From Gallionella sp. (GTDB lineage Bacteria; Pseudomonadota; Gammaproteobacteria; Burkholderiales; Gallionellaceae), in NCBI GenBank assembly GCA_023229845.1, contig JALNYK010000007.1, forward strand, positions 39,765 through 103,764: a stretch of 64,000 nt of DNA, given 5' to 3'. The notes beneath the pieces are model-generated. The model searched no databases. It was given only the letters and a program-made list of their open reading frames with translations, and was not told the DNA's origin. Below are positions 8,167 through 16,609 of this stretch, piece after piece. How positions within the stretch are numbered: position 1 is the stretch's first letter; every line of letters begins with the position of its first letter. The position numbers and the translations under genes were made by a program.

Positions 8167-8790
8167 CTAGAGCGACTCTGCCCGATACTTCCGATAGAAC
8201 CCGAGCACCCGCGGCACGTATTTAACCGTCTCGCGATACGGCGGAATCCGGTTGCCGTATTTCGCAACCGCAGTCTCGCCTGCGTTATAGGCCGCCAGCG
8301 CCAGACTGACATCGTTGTTGTACGCCTGCAGCAGGTAGCGCAGGTACTTGGCGCCGCCGTGCAGATTCTGCACCGGATCGAACGGGTCGCTCACTCCGTA
8401 GTGCCGAGTAATGCTCGGCATGAGCTGCATCAGCCCCGCCGCCCCCTTTCTTGAAACGGCGTCCGGCCTGTAACGCGACTCAACAGAGATCACGGCATGC
8501 AGCAATGCGCTCTCCAGACCATAGGTTCTGGCGACCGCATCGACGACCTTGTCGTAATCGACTTTCCGGGCAATAGACGAAGGCGGATCGCCGGCTGCAA
8601 CAGTACGTTCGACCGGAGCGGGAATCAGGATTGCGTAGTGATCGTCTGGGGGCACATTGCTTAAACTCACCGTGCCGTCGCTTGCAGTATAGGCATAGAT
8701 GTTTGCCAGCGCCGGAGGCAACAAGCAGAGTCCGGACAGCAAAACGGCGGCGACCGCCAACAACATCTTGATGCTTCCCAATGTCTTCAT
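8167..8790 (-). CDS. Lytic transglycosylase (SLT/MltE-type), periplasmic
   Basis: 207 residues. A signal peptide (MKTLGSIKMLL...LLPPALA) precedes a short DUF4124-like strand (YAYTASDGTVSLSNVP) and an SLT domain. The catalytic glutamate is E104 in ISVESRYRPDAVS, followed by GAAGLMQLMP and ALAAYNAGE, the standard lysozyme-fold motifs. It cleaves the MurNAc-GlcNAc bond of peptidoglycan, making anhydromuropeptides. It converges on the zorABC operon and is probably separately transcribed. Members of this subfamily often accompany secretion machines, and a secretion operon begins a few kb away. Confidence 0.92.
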   Translation of the reverse strand: MKTLGSIKMLLAVAAVLLSGLCLLPPALANIYAYTASDGTVSLSNVPPDDHYAILIPAPVERTVAAGDPPSSIARKVDYDKVVDAVARTYGLESALLHAVISVESRYRPDAVSRKGAAGLMQLMPSITRHYGVSDPFDPVQNLHGGAKYLRYLLQAYNNDVSLALAAYNAGETAVAKYGNRIPPYRETVKYVPRVLGFYRKYRAESL

Positions 8791-8954
8791 GCCCCCTCCT
8801 GTACGAACAGACTACTTCCAGTTGCTGCGTTTCGCAGGTTAAGCAGGATTTTTTTTCATCTCAATACAGTAAACACAGTAAATCCGGGGTTGGAAATTCA
8901 TGCAATGTGCTGCAAAGTAATTCCACCTCGCCACCTGAAAACAACGGAATCGAC

Positions 8955-10313
8955 ATGTTCAAATTGCTGCGTTTCTATTCGGTGACCAGCTTCATCATCA
9001 TTTTCCTCACGGCTGCGCTCCTGACCTTGTTTTACCGGCAGGTGACCATGCACTGGATCGAACATCTGGCGAAAACCAACAACCTCGCCGTGGCACAGAC
9101 TGCGCTGAATTTCGTCGGACCCGAACTCGCGACTTACCTTGAGTCCGTGCCTGACGCCGGCGAGCGTGGAATCGGCTCGCACGGACTGCCTGCCGAACTC
9201 GCGGCGCACATACGCAGAGTGATGCAGGACACGACGGTGAGCAGAATTGAAATATACAACCGCAACGGACTGTTGATTTTTTCGACCCATACGACCCCGA
9301 CCGCCCCACCTCAGGCCCGCAATCCGGGTTTCCTGGCGGCCCTCGGCGGCCGGGTTTCCGGTTCCATGGTTTTCATGGACACATTCGATCGCCTCGCAGG
9401 AACGGCAGCAACAGATAACCTGATGCAAACCTATACCCCGATCCGCAGCGGACCGACCGTTCTCGGCGTGTTCGAAACCCATACCGACATGAGCCACCTG
9501 ATAGAGGAAAGCGACAGGGTGATGTTCTCGATTCTGGTGGGCGCCGAGCTCATCCTCGCACTGCTATATGCGATATTGTTTTTTGTCGTGCGGCATGCAA
9601 AAAACATCATCACGGCCCAGCAGAAAACCATCCTGGAGAGGACGGCAAGCCTGAAAATCCTGTCCGAAAATTTGTTGAGAAGCGAAGAATCCAGCAAGAA
9701 AAAAATAGCGACCGACCTGCATGAGGGGCTTGCACAGACATTGAGCGCGATCAAGATCAATGTCGAGAACACGGAGCTGACAAAAGCCTACGGCGCCAAC
9801 ACACAATCGCTGGAGGCCATCGTTCCGGTGCTGCAGAATGCCATTCATGAGGTTCGCGCCATTGCGACCGAGCTGCGCCCATCCAGCCTGGACGATCTCG
9901 GCCTGCTGCCCACCATCAACTGGTTCTGCAGGGAATTCGAGCAACGGCACCCGAAAATCCGCATCCAGCGGGAAATTTCATTGCAGGAACACAAGATTCC
10001 GTCGCAACTGAAAATTGTCATTTACCGCATTATCGAATCCGCCTTCAAAAACATCGCGAAATATTCGAGCACCGACCAGATCCGCTTTGTGCTGCATCAG
10101 GCCGACGACATGATCCACCTGATCATCGGCGACACCCCGGCAATGCAGCCCGCGGTAGCGACCATTGCCCGGTTCGCTCCCGGCTCCGGCCCGCAACTCC
10201 GTTTTGCCGAGATAAAAGAACGTACGTCATTGTCGGGCGGAGTATTCTCGACCCGCATGAAAAAAACGGGATGGGTCACGCTCCATTCGTCTTGGGCCTG
10301 CGCGAACTATTGA
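8955..10313 (+). CDS. NarX-type sensor histidine kinase with degenerate ATP-binding domain
   Basis: 452 residues from the ATG at 8955; the longer frame from 8781 adds a low-complexity leader and runs into the divergent transglycosylase gene. A helix at about 7-28 and a second at about 200-225 flank a periplasmic sensor loop. A HisKA_3 dimerisation domain follows, with the phospho-acceptor in IATDLHEGLAQTL and the paired ELRPSSLDDLGLLP. The HATPase region retains EIKERTSLSGG and KN in its N-box (ESAFKNIAKYS), but where active kinases have DNGxG it reads GDTPAMQP and the G2 box is absent. Autokinase activity is therefore doubtful. The frame remains coherent after this point, so this looks like divergence and not a frameshift. 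Converges on a NarL-type regulator at 10483. Confidence 0.85.
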   Translation: MFKLLRFYSVTSFIIIFLTAALLTLFYRQVTMHWIEHLAKTNNLAVAQTALNFVGPELATYLESVPDAGERGIGSHGLPAELAAHIRRVMQDTTVSRIEIYNRNGLLIFSTHTTPTAPPQARNPGFLAALGGRVSGSMVFMDTFDRLAGTAATDNLMQTYTPIRSGPTVLGVFETHTDMSHLIEESDRVMFSILVGAELILALLYAILFFVVRHAKNIITAQQKTILERTASLKILSENLLRSEESSKKKIATDLHEGLAQTLSAIKINVENTELTKAYGANTQSLEAIVPVLQNAIHEVRAIATELRPSSLDDLGLLPTINWFCREFEQRHPKIRIQREISLQEHKIPSQLKIVIYRIIESAFKNIAKYSSTDQIRFVLHQADDMIHLIIGDTPAMQPAVATIARFAPGSGPQLRFAEIKERTSLSGGVFSTRMKKTGWVTLHSSWACANY

Positions 10314-10348
10314 GCTTTCCCTAATTGAAGACAGGACATCCGCATCTT

Positions 10349-10394
10349 GTAGGTCGGGTTTTAACCCGACATGTCGGGCTGAAGCCCGACCTAC
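10349..10394. repeat. Compound inverted repeat (REP-like), probable bidirectional terminator
   Basis: Two adjacent hairpins, GTCGGGTT/AACCCGAC and TGTCGGGCTGAAGCCCGAC, lie inside an outer TAGGTCGGG/CCCGACCTA palindrome. It sits between two converging genes (sensor kinase ending at 10313 and regulator ending at 10483). That suits a bidirectional terminator; the same motif is a common dispersed intergenic repeat in proteobacteria. Confidence 0.75.
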
Positions 10395-10482
10395 GGTAAA
10401 CCGCATGTTGTCACGAATTATGGAAAGGCCAATAATTGCCGCCGACAGGTTTAGCCTGTCGAACCAAACCACCCTCAATCCG

Positions 10483-11139
10483 CTATGCGGCGAGCAAGCC
10501 CTTCTCTATCGCGTAGGCGGTGAGCGTCGATGCATTGTGCAGATTGAGCTTCTTCATCAGGTTCGATCGGTGTTTTTCAACCGTCTTTACGCTCAGGCAA
10601 AAATAATCGGCGATGAACTTGTTCGGATGCCCTTCGGCCACCAGCTTCAGCACTTCCCGCTCGCGGTGGGTCAGCGTGTCCCAGGGACTGGAAGGAGTGG
10701 TCGCGTTGTCCGTACCGAGGTAACCGTTGATAACCTTGGCCGAAATATCCGGGCTCAGGTAAGTCTTGCCGTTCAGCACGCTACGGATCGCAATGCGCAA
10801 CTCGTCATGCGATGCGTCTTTCAGGATATAGCCGTCGGCGCCTGCCCGCAGACTCTCGTGGATATACTCGTCCGTCTTGTGCACCGTCAGCACCAGCACA
10901 TGCGTCGCCGGGAAACGCCGCTTGATATCCACAATGGCCTCGATCCCGTTCATGCCGGGCATGGACAAATCGGTCAGCACCAGATGCGGGGACAAGGAGC
11001 CCATCATCTGGACAGCGTCGCGACCGTTGCTCGCCTCCCCGACAATTTCGATCTCCGGGTCCTGGGCCAATAATGCTCTGAGACCCGCCCTCAGCAAGGT
11101 GTGGTCTTCGACTATCAGTACGCGTTTTTTTTCGAACAT
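10483..11139 (-). CDS. NarL/DegU-family response regulator
   Basis: 218 residues. The receiver domain has the acidic pair VEDH (E11, D12), phospho-acceptor D57 in LTDLSMPGMNG, and lysine in YILKDAS. The C-terminal LuxR-type helix-turn-helix runs from LTHREREVLKLVAEGHPNKFIA through SVKTVEKHRSNLMKKLN. It is probably the partner of a HisKA_3 kinase, either the convergent 8955 gene or the intact kinase at 22208. It lies just downstream of the secretion operon on the same strand (34 bp from the last pseudopilin) and upstream of it in transcription order, so it could be co-expressed or regulate that operon. Confidence 0.92.
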   Translation of the reverse strand: MFEKKRVLIVEDHTLLRAGLRALLAQDPEIEIVGEASNGRDAVQMMGSLSPHLVLTDLSMPGMNGIEAIVDIKRRFPATHVLVLTVHKTDEYIHESLRAGADGYILKDASHDELRIAIRSVLNGKTYLSPDISAKVINGYLGTDNATTPSSPWDTLTHREREVLKLVAEGHPNKFIADYFCLSVKTVEKHRSNLMKKLNLHNASTLTAYAIEKGLLAA

Positions 11140-11173
11140 TTAAACCTCCATTGCGTTGCTTGGTGATACATCA

Positions 11174-11701
11174 TTACCTCTGCGCCGATCCTGCCCGACG
11201 CTGCCCCGGAACATGCATGAACACCCAATCCGCATATTTCGTCTTGCCCTTAAAATTCTGGTCGGCGATGCTGAAGTTGCCTTTCTTTATCGGCTCTTCC
11301 TCGGACAGGCTATGCACGCCGTAAATTTCCCCGTTCGCCCCTTTGATCAATCCCCAGCTCTCACTGCCGCTGACCGGATCCCGGTATATTTTGCGCAGAT
11401 ATCGCTGCGTCGACGGATATCGCTGGTCCTTGAGCAAGTCTTCCAGATTCACCGGATAGCGTTGCTCCTGCCCCGGGGTATGCTCGAAATATTCGTCGAT
11501 AGCCTGCCGGAACTGGTCGCCGACGAACAACAACTCCCGCTCCTTCTCGCGCTGCTGTGCCGTGTGCCAGACCTCTCCGGTCGCTGCCAGCATCACGCCC
11601 ATGATAGCGATCATGATCACTAGCCCGATATAGGTGAAACCACCTGTCCTGCCTCGCACCGGGCGCCACATTCCTCTTCCTTTCTGTCCGGGCGCACGCA
11701 T
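11174..11701 (-). CDS. Type II secretion/type IV pilin-like pseudopilin lacking Glu5
   Basis: 175 residues from the ATG at 11701, which shares one base with the preceding stop (TAATG) and has AAGGA 6 nt upstream. The leader ends GRTGG, followed by FTYIGLVIMIAIMGVML, a prepilin peptidase site and hydrophobic helix. The mature protein has glycine at position 5 instead of the usual glutamate, as in tip-type minor pseudopilins. A globular domain follows (DQFRQAIDEYFEHTPG, LKDQRYPSTQRYLRKIYRDP). Last gene of the secretion operon. Its role as a tip or initiation subunit is inference. Confidence 0.82.
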   Translation of the reverse strand: MRAPGQKGRGMWRPVRGRTGGFTYIGLVIMIAIMGVMLAATGEVWHTAQQREKERELLFVGDQFRQAIDEYFEHTPGQEQRYPVNLEDLLKDQRYPSTQRYLRKIYRDPVSGSESWGLIKGANGEIYGVHSLSEEEPIKKGNFSIADQNFKGKTKYADWVFMHVPGQRRAGSAQR

Positions 11702-12081
11702 TACCAATCCTTATAGGCGGAACCATCCCGCGCATTTCCGGGCGCGCCGCTTCTAATGTCGAACACACCGCCCTTCTCCAGCGAGTCCGGCGGAATAATC
11801 AGCCACGCAGTGGCATTGCCGGTGAAGGGGTCCAGAGGCAGGCTGCGCAAATACTTTTTGCTGACCAGATCCTCCAGGCTATCGGGGTATCTGCTGTTGT
11901 CGCCATAAAATTTATCCAGCGCATCCCGCGTCAATGCAAGATTCTGGTGCAGCACGGCCTCCTTGGATTTCTCCACGCTGTGGAAATACCTCGGCACCGA
12001 GATCGTCAGCAACGTCGCGATGATCGCCATGACCACCAGCAGTTCGATCAGGGTAAATCCTTTTTTCGCATATGCGTTCAT
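11701..12081 (-). CDS. GspG-like pseudopilin
   Basis: 126 residues. The start at 12081 is preceded by GGAGG, chosen over an upstream in-frame start at 12117 inside the previous gene. Short leader MNAYAKKG, then FTLIELLVVMAIIATLLTI with Glu5. The body, with LALTRDALDKFYGDNSRYP and SLPLDPFTGN, resembles GspG/pilin-like subunits that assemble periplasmic pseudopili. Tightly packed between two other pseudopilin genes. Confidence 0.87.
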   Translation of the reverse strand: MNAYAKKGFTLIELLVVMAIIATLLTISVPRYFHSVEKSKEAVLHQNLALTRDALDKFYGDNSRYPDSLEDLVSKKYLRSLPLDPFTGNATAWLIIPPDSLEKGGVFDIRSGAPGNARDGSAYKDW

Positions 12082-12091
12082 CCGTCCCTCC

Positions 12092-12574
12092 TCACCAATT
12101 CCTGTAAGGAACGCCATTCAGCCCAATGCCGAAAGACTGGGAATACACATCGAACACATCCTCGCCTTCTTGCGGCGCATCGGCCGCGCTTTCATAACTG
12201 CGCTTGCCCCAGGTTTCCTCATCCTGCTTGTCCGGGTCGGAGGACATCGGATCGCGCGGGATGCGCCGCAGAAAATAAATCCTGCCCTTGCCGTCTGGAC
12301 TGCTGGCATCTGGCTCGCCGTCCACCAGCACTTTCAACGACGAGGGGTAGCCCGACCTGATCACCGAATGAACGACGCGCCCCTCATTCACCGCCTGCTT
12401 GTACGCATCCAGCCCGGCGCGAATTTCCCGCAACGCCAGACGCAACTCCTGCTCCTTGTTGCGTTGCACGGCCACTTCGGCCATCGGCAAGGCGATCGTC
12501 GCCAGCAAGGCGACGATCGCCACCGAGATGACCAGCTCGATAAGAGTGAAGCCTCTGACGCTCGATTCCATCAT
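12092..12574 (-). CDS. GspG/GspH-like pseudopilin
   Basis: 160 residues. The ATG at 12574 overlaps the secretin stop (ATGATGGA context), so translation is coupled; the longer frame to 12964 lies inside the secretin gene and is rejected. Leader MMESSVRG then FTLIELVISVAIVALLATI with Glu5. The mature domain contains LRLALREIRAGLDAYKQA and RRIPRDPMSSDPDKQDE, a pattern shared with the two downstream pseudopilins (each retains an R/L-D-P box), so the three probably arose by duplication. Confidence 0.86.
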   Translation of the reverse strand: MMESSVRGFTLIELVISVAIVALLATIALPMAEVAVQRNKEQELRLALREIRAGLDAYKQAVNEGRVVHSVIRSGYPSSLKVLVDGEPDASSPDGKGRIYFLRRIPRDPMSSDPDKQDEETWGKRSYESAADAPQEGEDVFDVYSQSFGIGLNGVPYRNW

Positions 12575-14910
12575 TGCGTGACCGAGATAAAGTGTGGCGC
12601 GGGAGGCATGGAAGCCAGCGATTCGCCTCCCGCACCGGACAAATTGATGCGACTGACCGTAACCGGCGACTGCGGCGTGGCGGCAGTCACGTCGAACATC
12701 AATATGACCGCGCTGCCGTCGTTGCCCGCCGCAACCCCCTTCATGTCGACCACGATCTGGCCGCTGGCCTGGTCTATCGTCTTGGTAAAACCCGACGGCG
12801 AATTGTCCGTTCTCATCCAATCCCCTGCGGTGACATCGGCCGCCTTCAGCACGGCCGGATCGAATCCCACCAGCAAGCCGAGACCGCTCACGCCTTGCTG
12901 CGCCTTGGCATTGAGCATCAGCCCTATCCTGTCGCCGACCTTGGCCTGTTTCGGCCCCAGCCATGTAAACGGCTGCGGCGGGGTTGCAGCAGGCGCGGCG
13001 GCGACCGGCGTGCGCGCCGCCGGGGTTGCGGGAGATGCGTTCGAGGTGCTGCTGACCGCGACGGTGCCCAGCGGCTTCAACACCAGCTGATTGCTGCGCA
13101 AGCTGGACTCGGTGCCGGACCAGTATTCCACCTCCCTTGCATCCGGATAGCGATGATTGCCCACGACCCGCGGCGTGATGGAAAGAACGATTTCCGTCTT
13201 GCTGCCGTTATCCCTGTGGCTGGCAAACAGGCGTCCGATAAGCGGCAGATCTCCTATCCCCGGCACCTTGCTTGCGGTGTTCCTGTCCTCGTCGTTGATC
13301 AGGCCGGCAAGGATCTGCGTTTCGCCGTCCTTGAGACGCAAGACTGTCGAGGTGTTGCGCGTGCCGACCTGGTAAGCCAGCGTCCCCGACACGGCATTCA
13401 GCACCTCCTTGACGATGGAGCTGACTTCCATGCTGACCTTGATGGAAACCTCGTTGTCCATGTGCACCTCCGGCTCGACTTCCAGCTTCAGGCCGACATC
13501 CAGATACTGGACATTGCCGGTGATCACCGGCGTGCCGGTCGTCACCGGCGTCACCGCATTGGTGATTACCGGCACGCGATCGCCGATCATGATCTTGGCC
13601 TTCTCGCGGTTGCGCGCCCGGATGCGCGGGCTGGCCAGCAGATTGGTATCGCCGTCCTGCAGCAGCAGATTGAGCGTGGCGCTCAACGCCGGGCTGGTGA
13701 CGATGTTGCCGCCGTTGAGACTCCGCAATTCGTTGACCGTCAGCGCATCTGCGCCTGCCGCCGCGCCCTGTGCCGTGAACGTAAGCTGGCTGGGATACTT
13801 GATGCCGATCTCGGACAGGCGCGAGCGGCTGATTTCAAGCACCTCCACTTCCAGCATGACTTCAGGATCGGCGATATCCTGATCTGCGACCATTTTCTCG
13901 GCAAGACGGAGCGCCTCGGGCGTGTCCCGCATCACCAGCGAATTGGTCTTCTCGTGTACGAAGATGTCCTTGGTTTTCAGCAGCGTCTTGATCATGGTCA
14001 GCATCTGTTTCGGATCTGCATTGGTCAGATGAAAACTCCTGATCTTGAGGTCCTGGTAATCCTTCAACTTGGCCGGCGTGTTCGGATAGATGAACACGGT
14101 GTTGTCGCTGATGATTTTCCTTTCCAGCTGGCTCTGCAGCAGGATCAGGTCGATCGCATCCTCCACCGAAACATCCTTGACGAAAATCGACGTCTTGATA
14201 TCCGGCTTGACGTCCTTGTCCAGCAGCACGTTGATGCCGCTGGTGCGCGACAGCGCCTCGAACACCAGCTTCACGTTGGCATCGCGAAATTGCAGAGTGA
14301 CCGGCTTTTTGAACGTCGTCCTGAGGGATGGCTCCGCCATCAGCACCTTGGCCGCCTGCTCGTCGATCTGACGCTGCAACAGAATGGCCTGCCCATGTTT
14401 GGGATTTTCGAGAAATATCGGTTTCAGCGCGGCCCGAGCAGCGTCCGGGTCGCCATTCTGGAGCAGATTGCGCGCCGCTTCGATCATCGCTGCGTGGCGT
14501 CTGTCCGCTGCCAGTTCTTCAAGCCCCAGCCTGGCCCTGTCGTTGTCCGGATCGAGTTTGAGTATGTGTTCGTAAATTCCCTGGGCCGCATCCAGACGCC
14601 CGGCTGCGCGTTCGCCGTTAGCCGCCGCCGCCAGACGATTGGCCGTCCGCTCGCGGTTGCGCAACCATGCGGTGCGATAAGACAAGTTGTCCGGAGCGGC
14701 CTTGCTAGCTTGCTCCAGCTTCACCAACCCCTCTTCCGCATGCCCTTGCTCCATCAGCTCCATCCCTTCCCGGTGCAGCCTCTGTCCGGCGCAACCCGCC
14801 ACGGTTGCCGCGACCAGCAGGAGCAGCGCGGCAGCACGCCGGAATTCAAGACTATATCCATGCATGATTCGCGCCCCCTGAATATGGAAAAAATGTGTCA
14901 TGTTTTTCAT
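12571..14910 (-). CDS. gspD: Outer-membrane secretin (GspD/PilQ/MshL-like) with C-terminal cohesin-like domain
   Basis: 779 residues from 14910, where ATGA overlap with the previous stop matches the operon style; a start at 14865 (MHGYSLEF) would give a shorter leader. A lipobox VAGC suggests lipid anchoring. TPR-like helices (about 45-190) come first, then an N0/STN-like region (LVFEALSRTSGINVLLDKDV), N1 domains and the secretin pore (about 370-600) with the VPGIGDLPLIGRLF motif and EIVLSITPRVV. After a Pro/Ala linker, residues about 655-775 resemble a cohesin module (IGLMLNAKAQ, LLVGFDPAVLKAADV, ILMFDVTA). Secretin-cohesin fusions occur in some pilus and secretion systems. It forms the outer-membrane exit channel. 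Confidence 0.9.
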   Translation of the reverse strand: MKNMTHFFHIQGARIMHGYSLEFRRAAALLLLVAATVAGCAGQRLHREGMELMEQGHAEEGLVKLEQASKAAPDNLSYRTAWLRNRERTANRLAAAANGERAAGRLDAAQGIYEHILKLDPDNDRARLGLEELAADRRHAAMIEAARNLLQNGDPDAARAALKPIFLENPKHGQAILLQRQIDEQAAKVLMAEPSLRTTFKKPVTLQFRDANVKLVFEALSRTSGINVLLDKDVKPDIKTSIFVKDVSVEDAIDLILLQSQLERKIISDNTVFIYPNTPAKLKDYQDLKIRSFHLTNADPKQMLTMIKTLLKTKDIFVHEKTNSLVMRDTPEALRLAEKMVADQDIADPEVMLEVEVLEISRSRLSEIGIKYPSQLTFTAQGAAAGADALTVNELRSLNGGNIVTSPALSATLNLLLQDGDTNLLASPRIRARNREKAKIMIGDRVPVITNAVTPVTTGTPVITGNVQYLDVGLKLEVEPEVHMDNEVSIKVSMEVSSIVKEVLNAVSGTLAYQVGTRNTSTVLRLKDGETQILAGLINDEDRNTASKVPGIGDLPLIGRLFASHRDNGSKTEIVLSITPRVVGNHRYPDAREVEYWSGTESSLRSNQLVLKPLGTVAVSSTSNASPATPAARTPVAAAPAATPPQPFTWLGPKQAKVGDRIGLMLNAKAQQGVSGLGLLVGFDPAVLKAADVTAGDWMRTDNSPSGFTKTIDQASGQIVVDMKGVAAGNDGSAVILMFDVTAATPQSPVTVSRINLSGAGGESLASMPPAPHFISVTQ

Positions 14911-15446
14911 AGCGCCTCGCCGGTGCTGAGGGTTTGTTTGATGTTCAGCGGCAGATAGGTCAACTCCACCACGCCTGGCGCGACACGCTCGACGCGGTAG
15001 GTATCATCGATGACGTCCCCTTCGGCGACGGTATACATCCGCTCGCCCTTGATCAGTATGGTCAGCCGCGTCGGCGCATCTTCATAACGACCGATATAGG
15101 TAAACGGCATGGGCGGCGCGGTCGGCACCGGAGGTGGTGCAGGCGGCGGAGGCGGGGGCGGCGGCGGCGGCACATACCATGAGGTGGCGGCGAAAACGTG
15201 GCCGGCATCTGCCGAGACCTCCGGTTCGGCCTGCTGCCGGGCCAGGCGCTCCAGCTCCACACTCGCCGCTTCCTGCGACTTCGGCTTGGCGCGCGCCGGC
15301 GCGGATGCAACATCGCTCTGCAGCAGCGCCGTCGAACGCGCCGTCTTCGCCATGCCGGACTCCTTGGGAGGAGCCCCCACGACAATGGCCGTGAGCGCAA
15401 TGCCCAGCACGCCCCACTTGACGGCATTGTGCGAGAACAGACTCAT
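14907..15446 (-). CDS. PilP/GspC-like secretion pilotin or clamp protein
   Basis: 179 residues. The longer frame to 16220 runs through the neighbouring pilO- and pilN-like genes in another phase and is rejected; the ATG at 15446 overlaps the pilO-like stop (ATGA). One N-terminal helix (WGVLGIALTAIVVGA), a linker with an unbroken run of about ten prolines (WYVPPPP...), then a small beta domain FTYIGRYED...TILIKGERMYTVAEGDVIDDTYRVERV, typical of the HR/PilP fold that links inner-membrane PilNO to the secretin. Position immediately before the secretin gene agrees. Confidence 0.8.
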   Translation of the reverse strand: MSLFSHNAVKWGVLGIALTAIVVGAPPKESGMAKTARSTALLQSDVASAPARAKPKSQEAASVELERLARQQAEPEVSADAGHVFAATSWYVPPPPPPPPPPAPPPVPTAPPMPFTYIGRYEDAPTRLTILIKGERMYTVAEGDVIDDTYRVERVAPGVVELTYLPLNIKQTLSTGEAL

Positions 15447-16078
15447 GACGCCTGCTCCAGATAAAGCACCAGTCCGATCCGGGCCTCCACGGTCGCATCG
15501 GCGACATTCTGGCGCGTGAACTGCACGCTCTCCAATGCGATGCCGGGGATTTCCCCGTGCAGCGCGGTGAGGAAGCCGCGTATCTGTTGATATTCCCCCT
15601 TTACCGGAAACATCATGTGCAATCGCATCAGCCGCCCCACATTGTCTCGTGTCGCCTTGTATTCGCCCTCGTTCAGGCTGAGCCCATTTTTTTCGGCCAA
15701 TGCAGCCAGCTTCTCCAGCCACTGCGGCGAATAACGCTCTTCCGGAAAACTCCGGTAGAACTCCACGAGCTGCTCGCCCGGTGTGCGCCGAATGCGATCG
15801 GACGACTTGCCTGCGTGCAGCGCTTGCTCGCGCAGCAACAGGGTACTGCGGCGCGCCTCCTCCAGACGCTCCTGCGCCGGAACGACTGCCGAAAAATAGA
15901 ACGGGGGGAAAACGACCAGAATGCCGATAGCCAGCACGCCCGGCCTGCCCAGAGTGCGCAGCAAGCGCCGGGATGACCAATGCAGGCACCCCAGCAACGG
16001 CACCGTCGACGAAAAGCCGCACAGTTGCGCGCATCGGACCGATGCCGCTTCCAGCCATGTATTCGCGAGGCGTTTCAT
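15443..16078 (-). CDS. PilO-like inner-membrane assembly protein
   Basis: 211 residues. A cytoplasmic N-terminus, one transmembrane helix (VLAIGILVVFPPFYFSAVV), a short coiled coil (AQERLEEARRSTLLLREQA), then a ferredoxin-like PilO domain (LAALAEKNGLSLNEGEYKA, MMFPVKGEYQQIRGFLTALH). Forms an inner-membrane platform with the PilN-like protein. The ATG at 16078 overlaps the upstream stop by ATGA. Confidence 0.82.
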   Translation of the reverse strand: MKRLANTWLEAASVRCAQLCGFSSTVPLLGCLHWSSRRLLRTLGRPGVLAIGILVVFPPFYFSAVVPAQERLEEARRSTLLLREQALHAGKSSDRIRRTPGEQLVEFYRSFPEERYSPQWLEKLAALAEKNGLSLNEGEYKATRDNVGRLMRLHMMFPVKGEYQQIRGFLTALHGEIPGIALESVQFTRQNVADATVEARIGLVLYLEQAS

Positions 16079-16605
16079 GATTTCCCCCGCAAGGCGGCAA
16101 GCAAGGTGAAACGGACGGGCAGATTGGGGTCCTGCTGCTGAACCTGGTGACTTTGCAGATAGACCGGGCCGAACACTTCCTGCGCGTCCAGCTGCGTGAT
16201 GTAGTTAAGCAGCGCCACAAAATTCCTGGCCTCGCCGCTGATTTTCACCACGCGTTTTTGCATATCCGGCTCCAGCGCCAGCAAGGCGACCTCATTGCCG
16301 GCGGCCGATTCCACCGACTGGAACAACAGCTCCCAAGGCAAGGAGAGCTGGCGCAACACCTCGTTGGCCTGCTTCACTTCCAGCGCCTGCGCCTCGACAT
16401 CGCGGGCGCCCGACTTGTCGGGCGCCCGCGCGCCGCGATCGCGCTCGATCCGCACCAGCTTGTCTTCCCAACTGGTCGCCTTGTCGTTCAGCTCAAGGTA
16501 ATAGGCGACCGTCAGGACCAGGGCCGCCAGCACCAGTGCCAGCAATAGCGGCCCCGCCCAATGGGTGGGACGATGCCGCTGATAATCCAGCCATAGGGTA
16601 GCCAT
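16075..16605 (-). CDS. PilN-like inner-membrane assembly protein
   Basis: 176 residues with one N-terminal transmembrane helix (GPLLLALVLAALVLTVAYYLEL) followed by a coiled coil and a PilN-type domain (LLFQSVESAAGNEVALLALEP, MQKRVVKISGEARNFVALLNYI). PilN binds the cytoplasmic PilM-like protein by its N-terminus and PilO through its periplasmic part. Starts 4 bp after the pilM-like stop. Confidence 0.82.
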   Translation of the reverse strand: MATLWLDYQRHRPTHWAGPLLLALVLAALVLTVAYYLELNDKATSWEDKLVRIERDRGARAPDKSGARDVEAQALEVKQANEVLRQLSLPWELLFQSVESAAGNEVALLALEPDMQKRVVKISGEARNFVALLNYITQLDAQEVFGPVYLQSHQVQQQDPNLPVRFTLLAALRGKS

Positions 16606-16609
16606 GGCT

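Noticed and set aside
8781..8954. The upstream extension of the 8955 sensor kinase
   Set aside because: The extra 58 residues are low complexity and overlap the divergent transglycosylase start; the ATG at 8955 begins with a plausible membrane segment.
12574..14958. A 794-codon open frame on the plus strand across the secretin gene
   Set aside because: It is the antisense shadow of a GC-rich gene whose product has clear secretin motifs; the predicted protein is His/Arg-rich with no domain.
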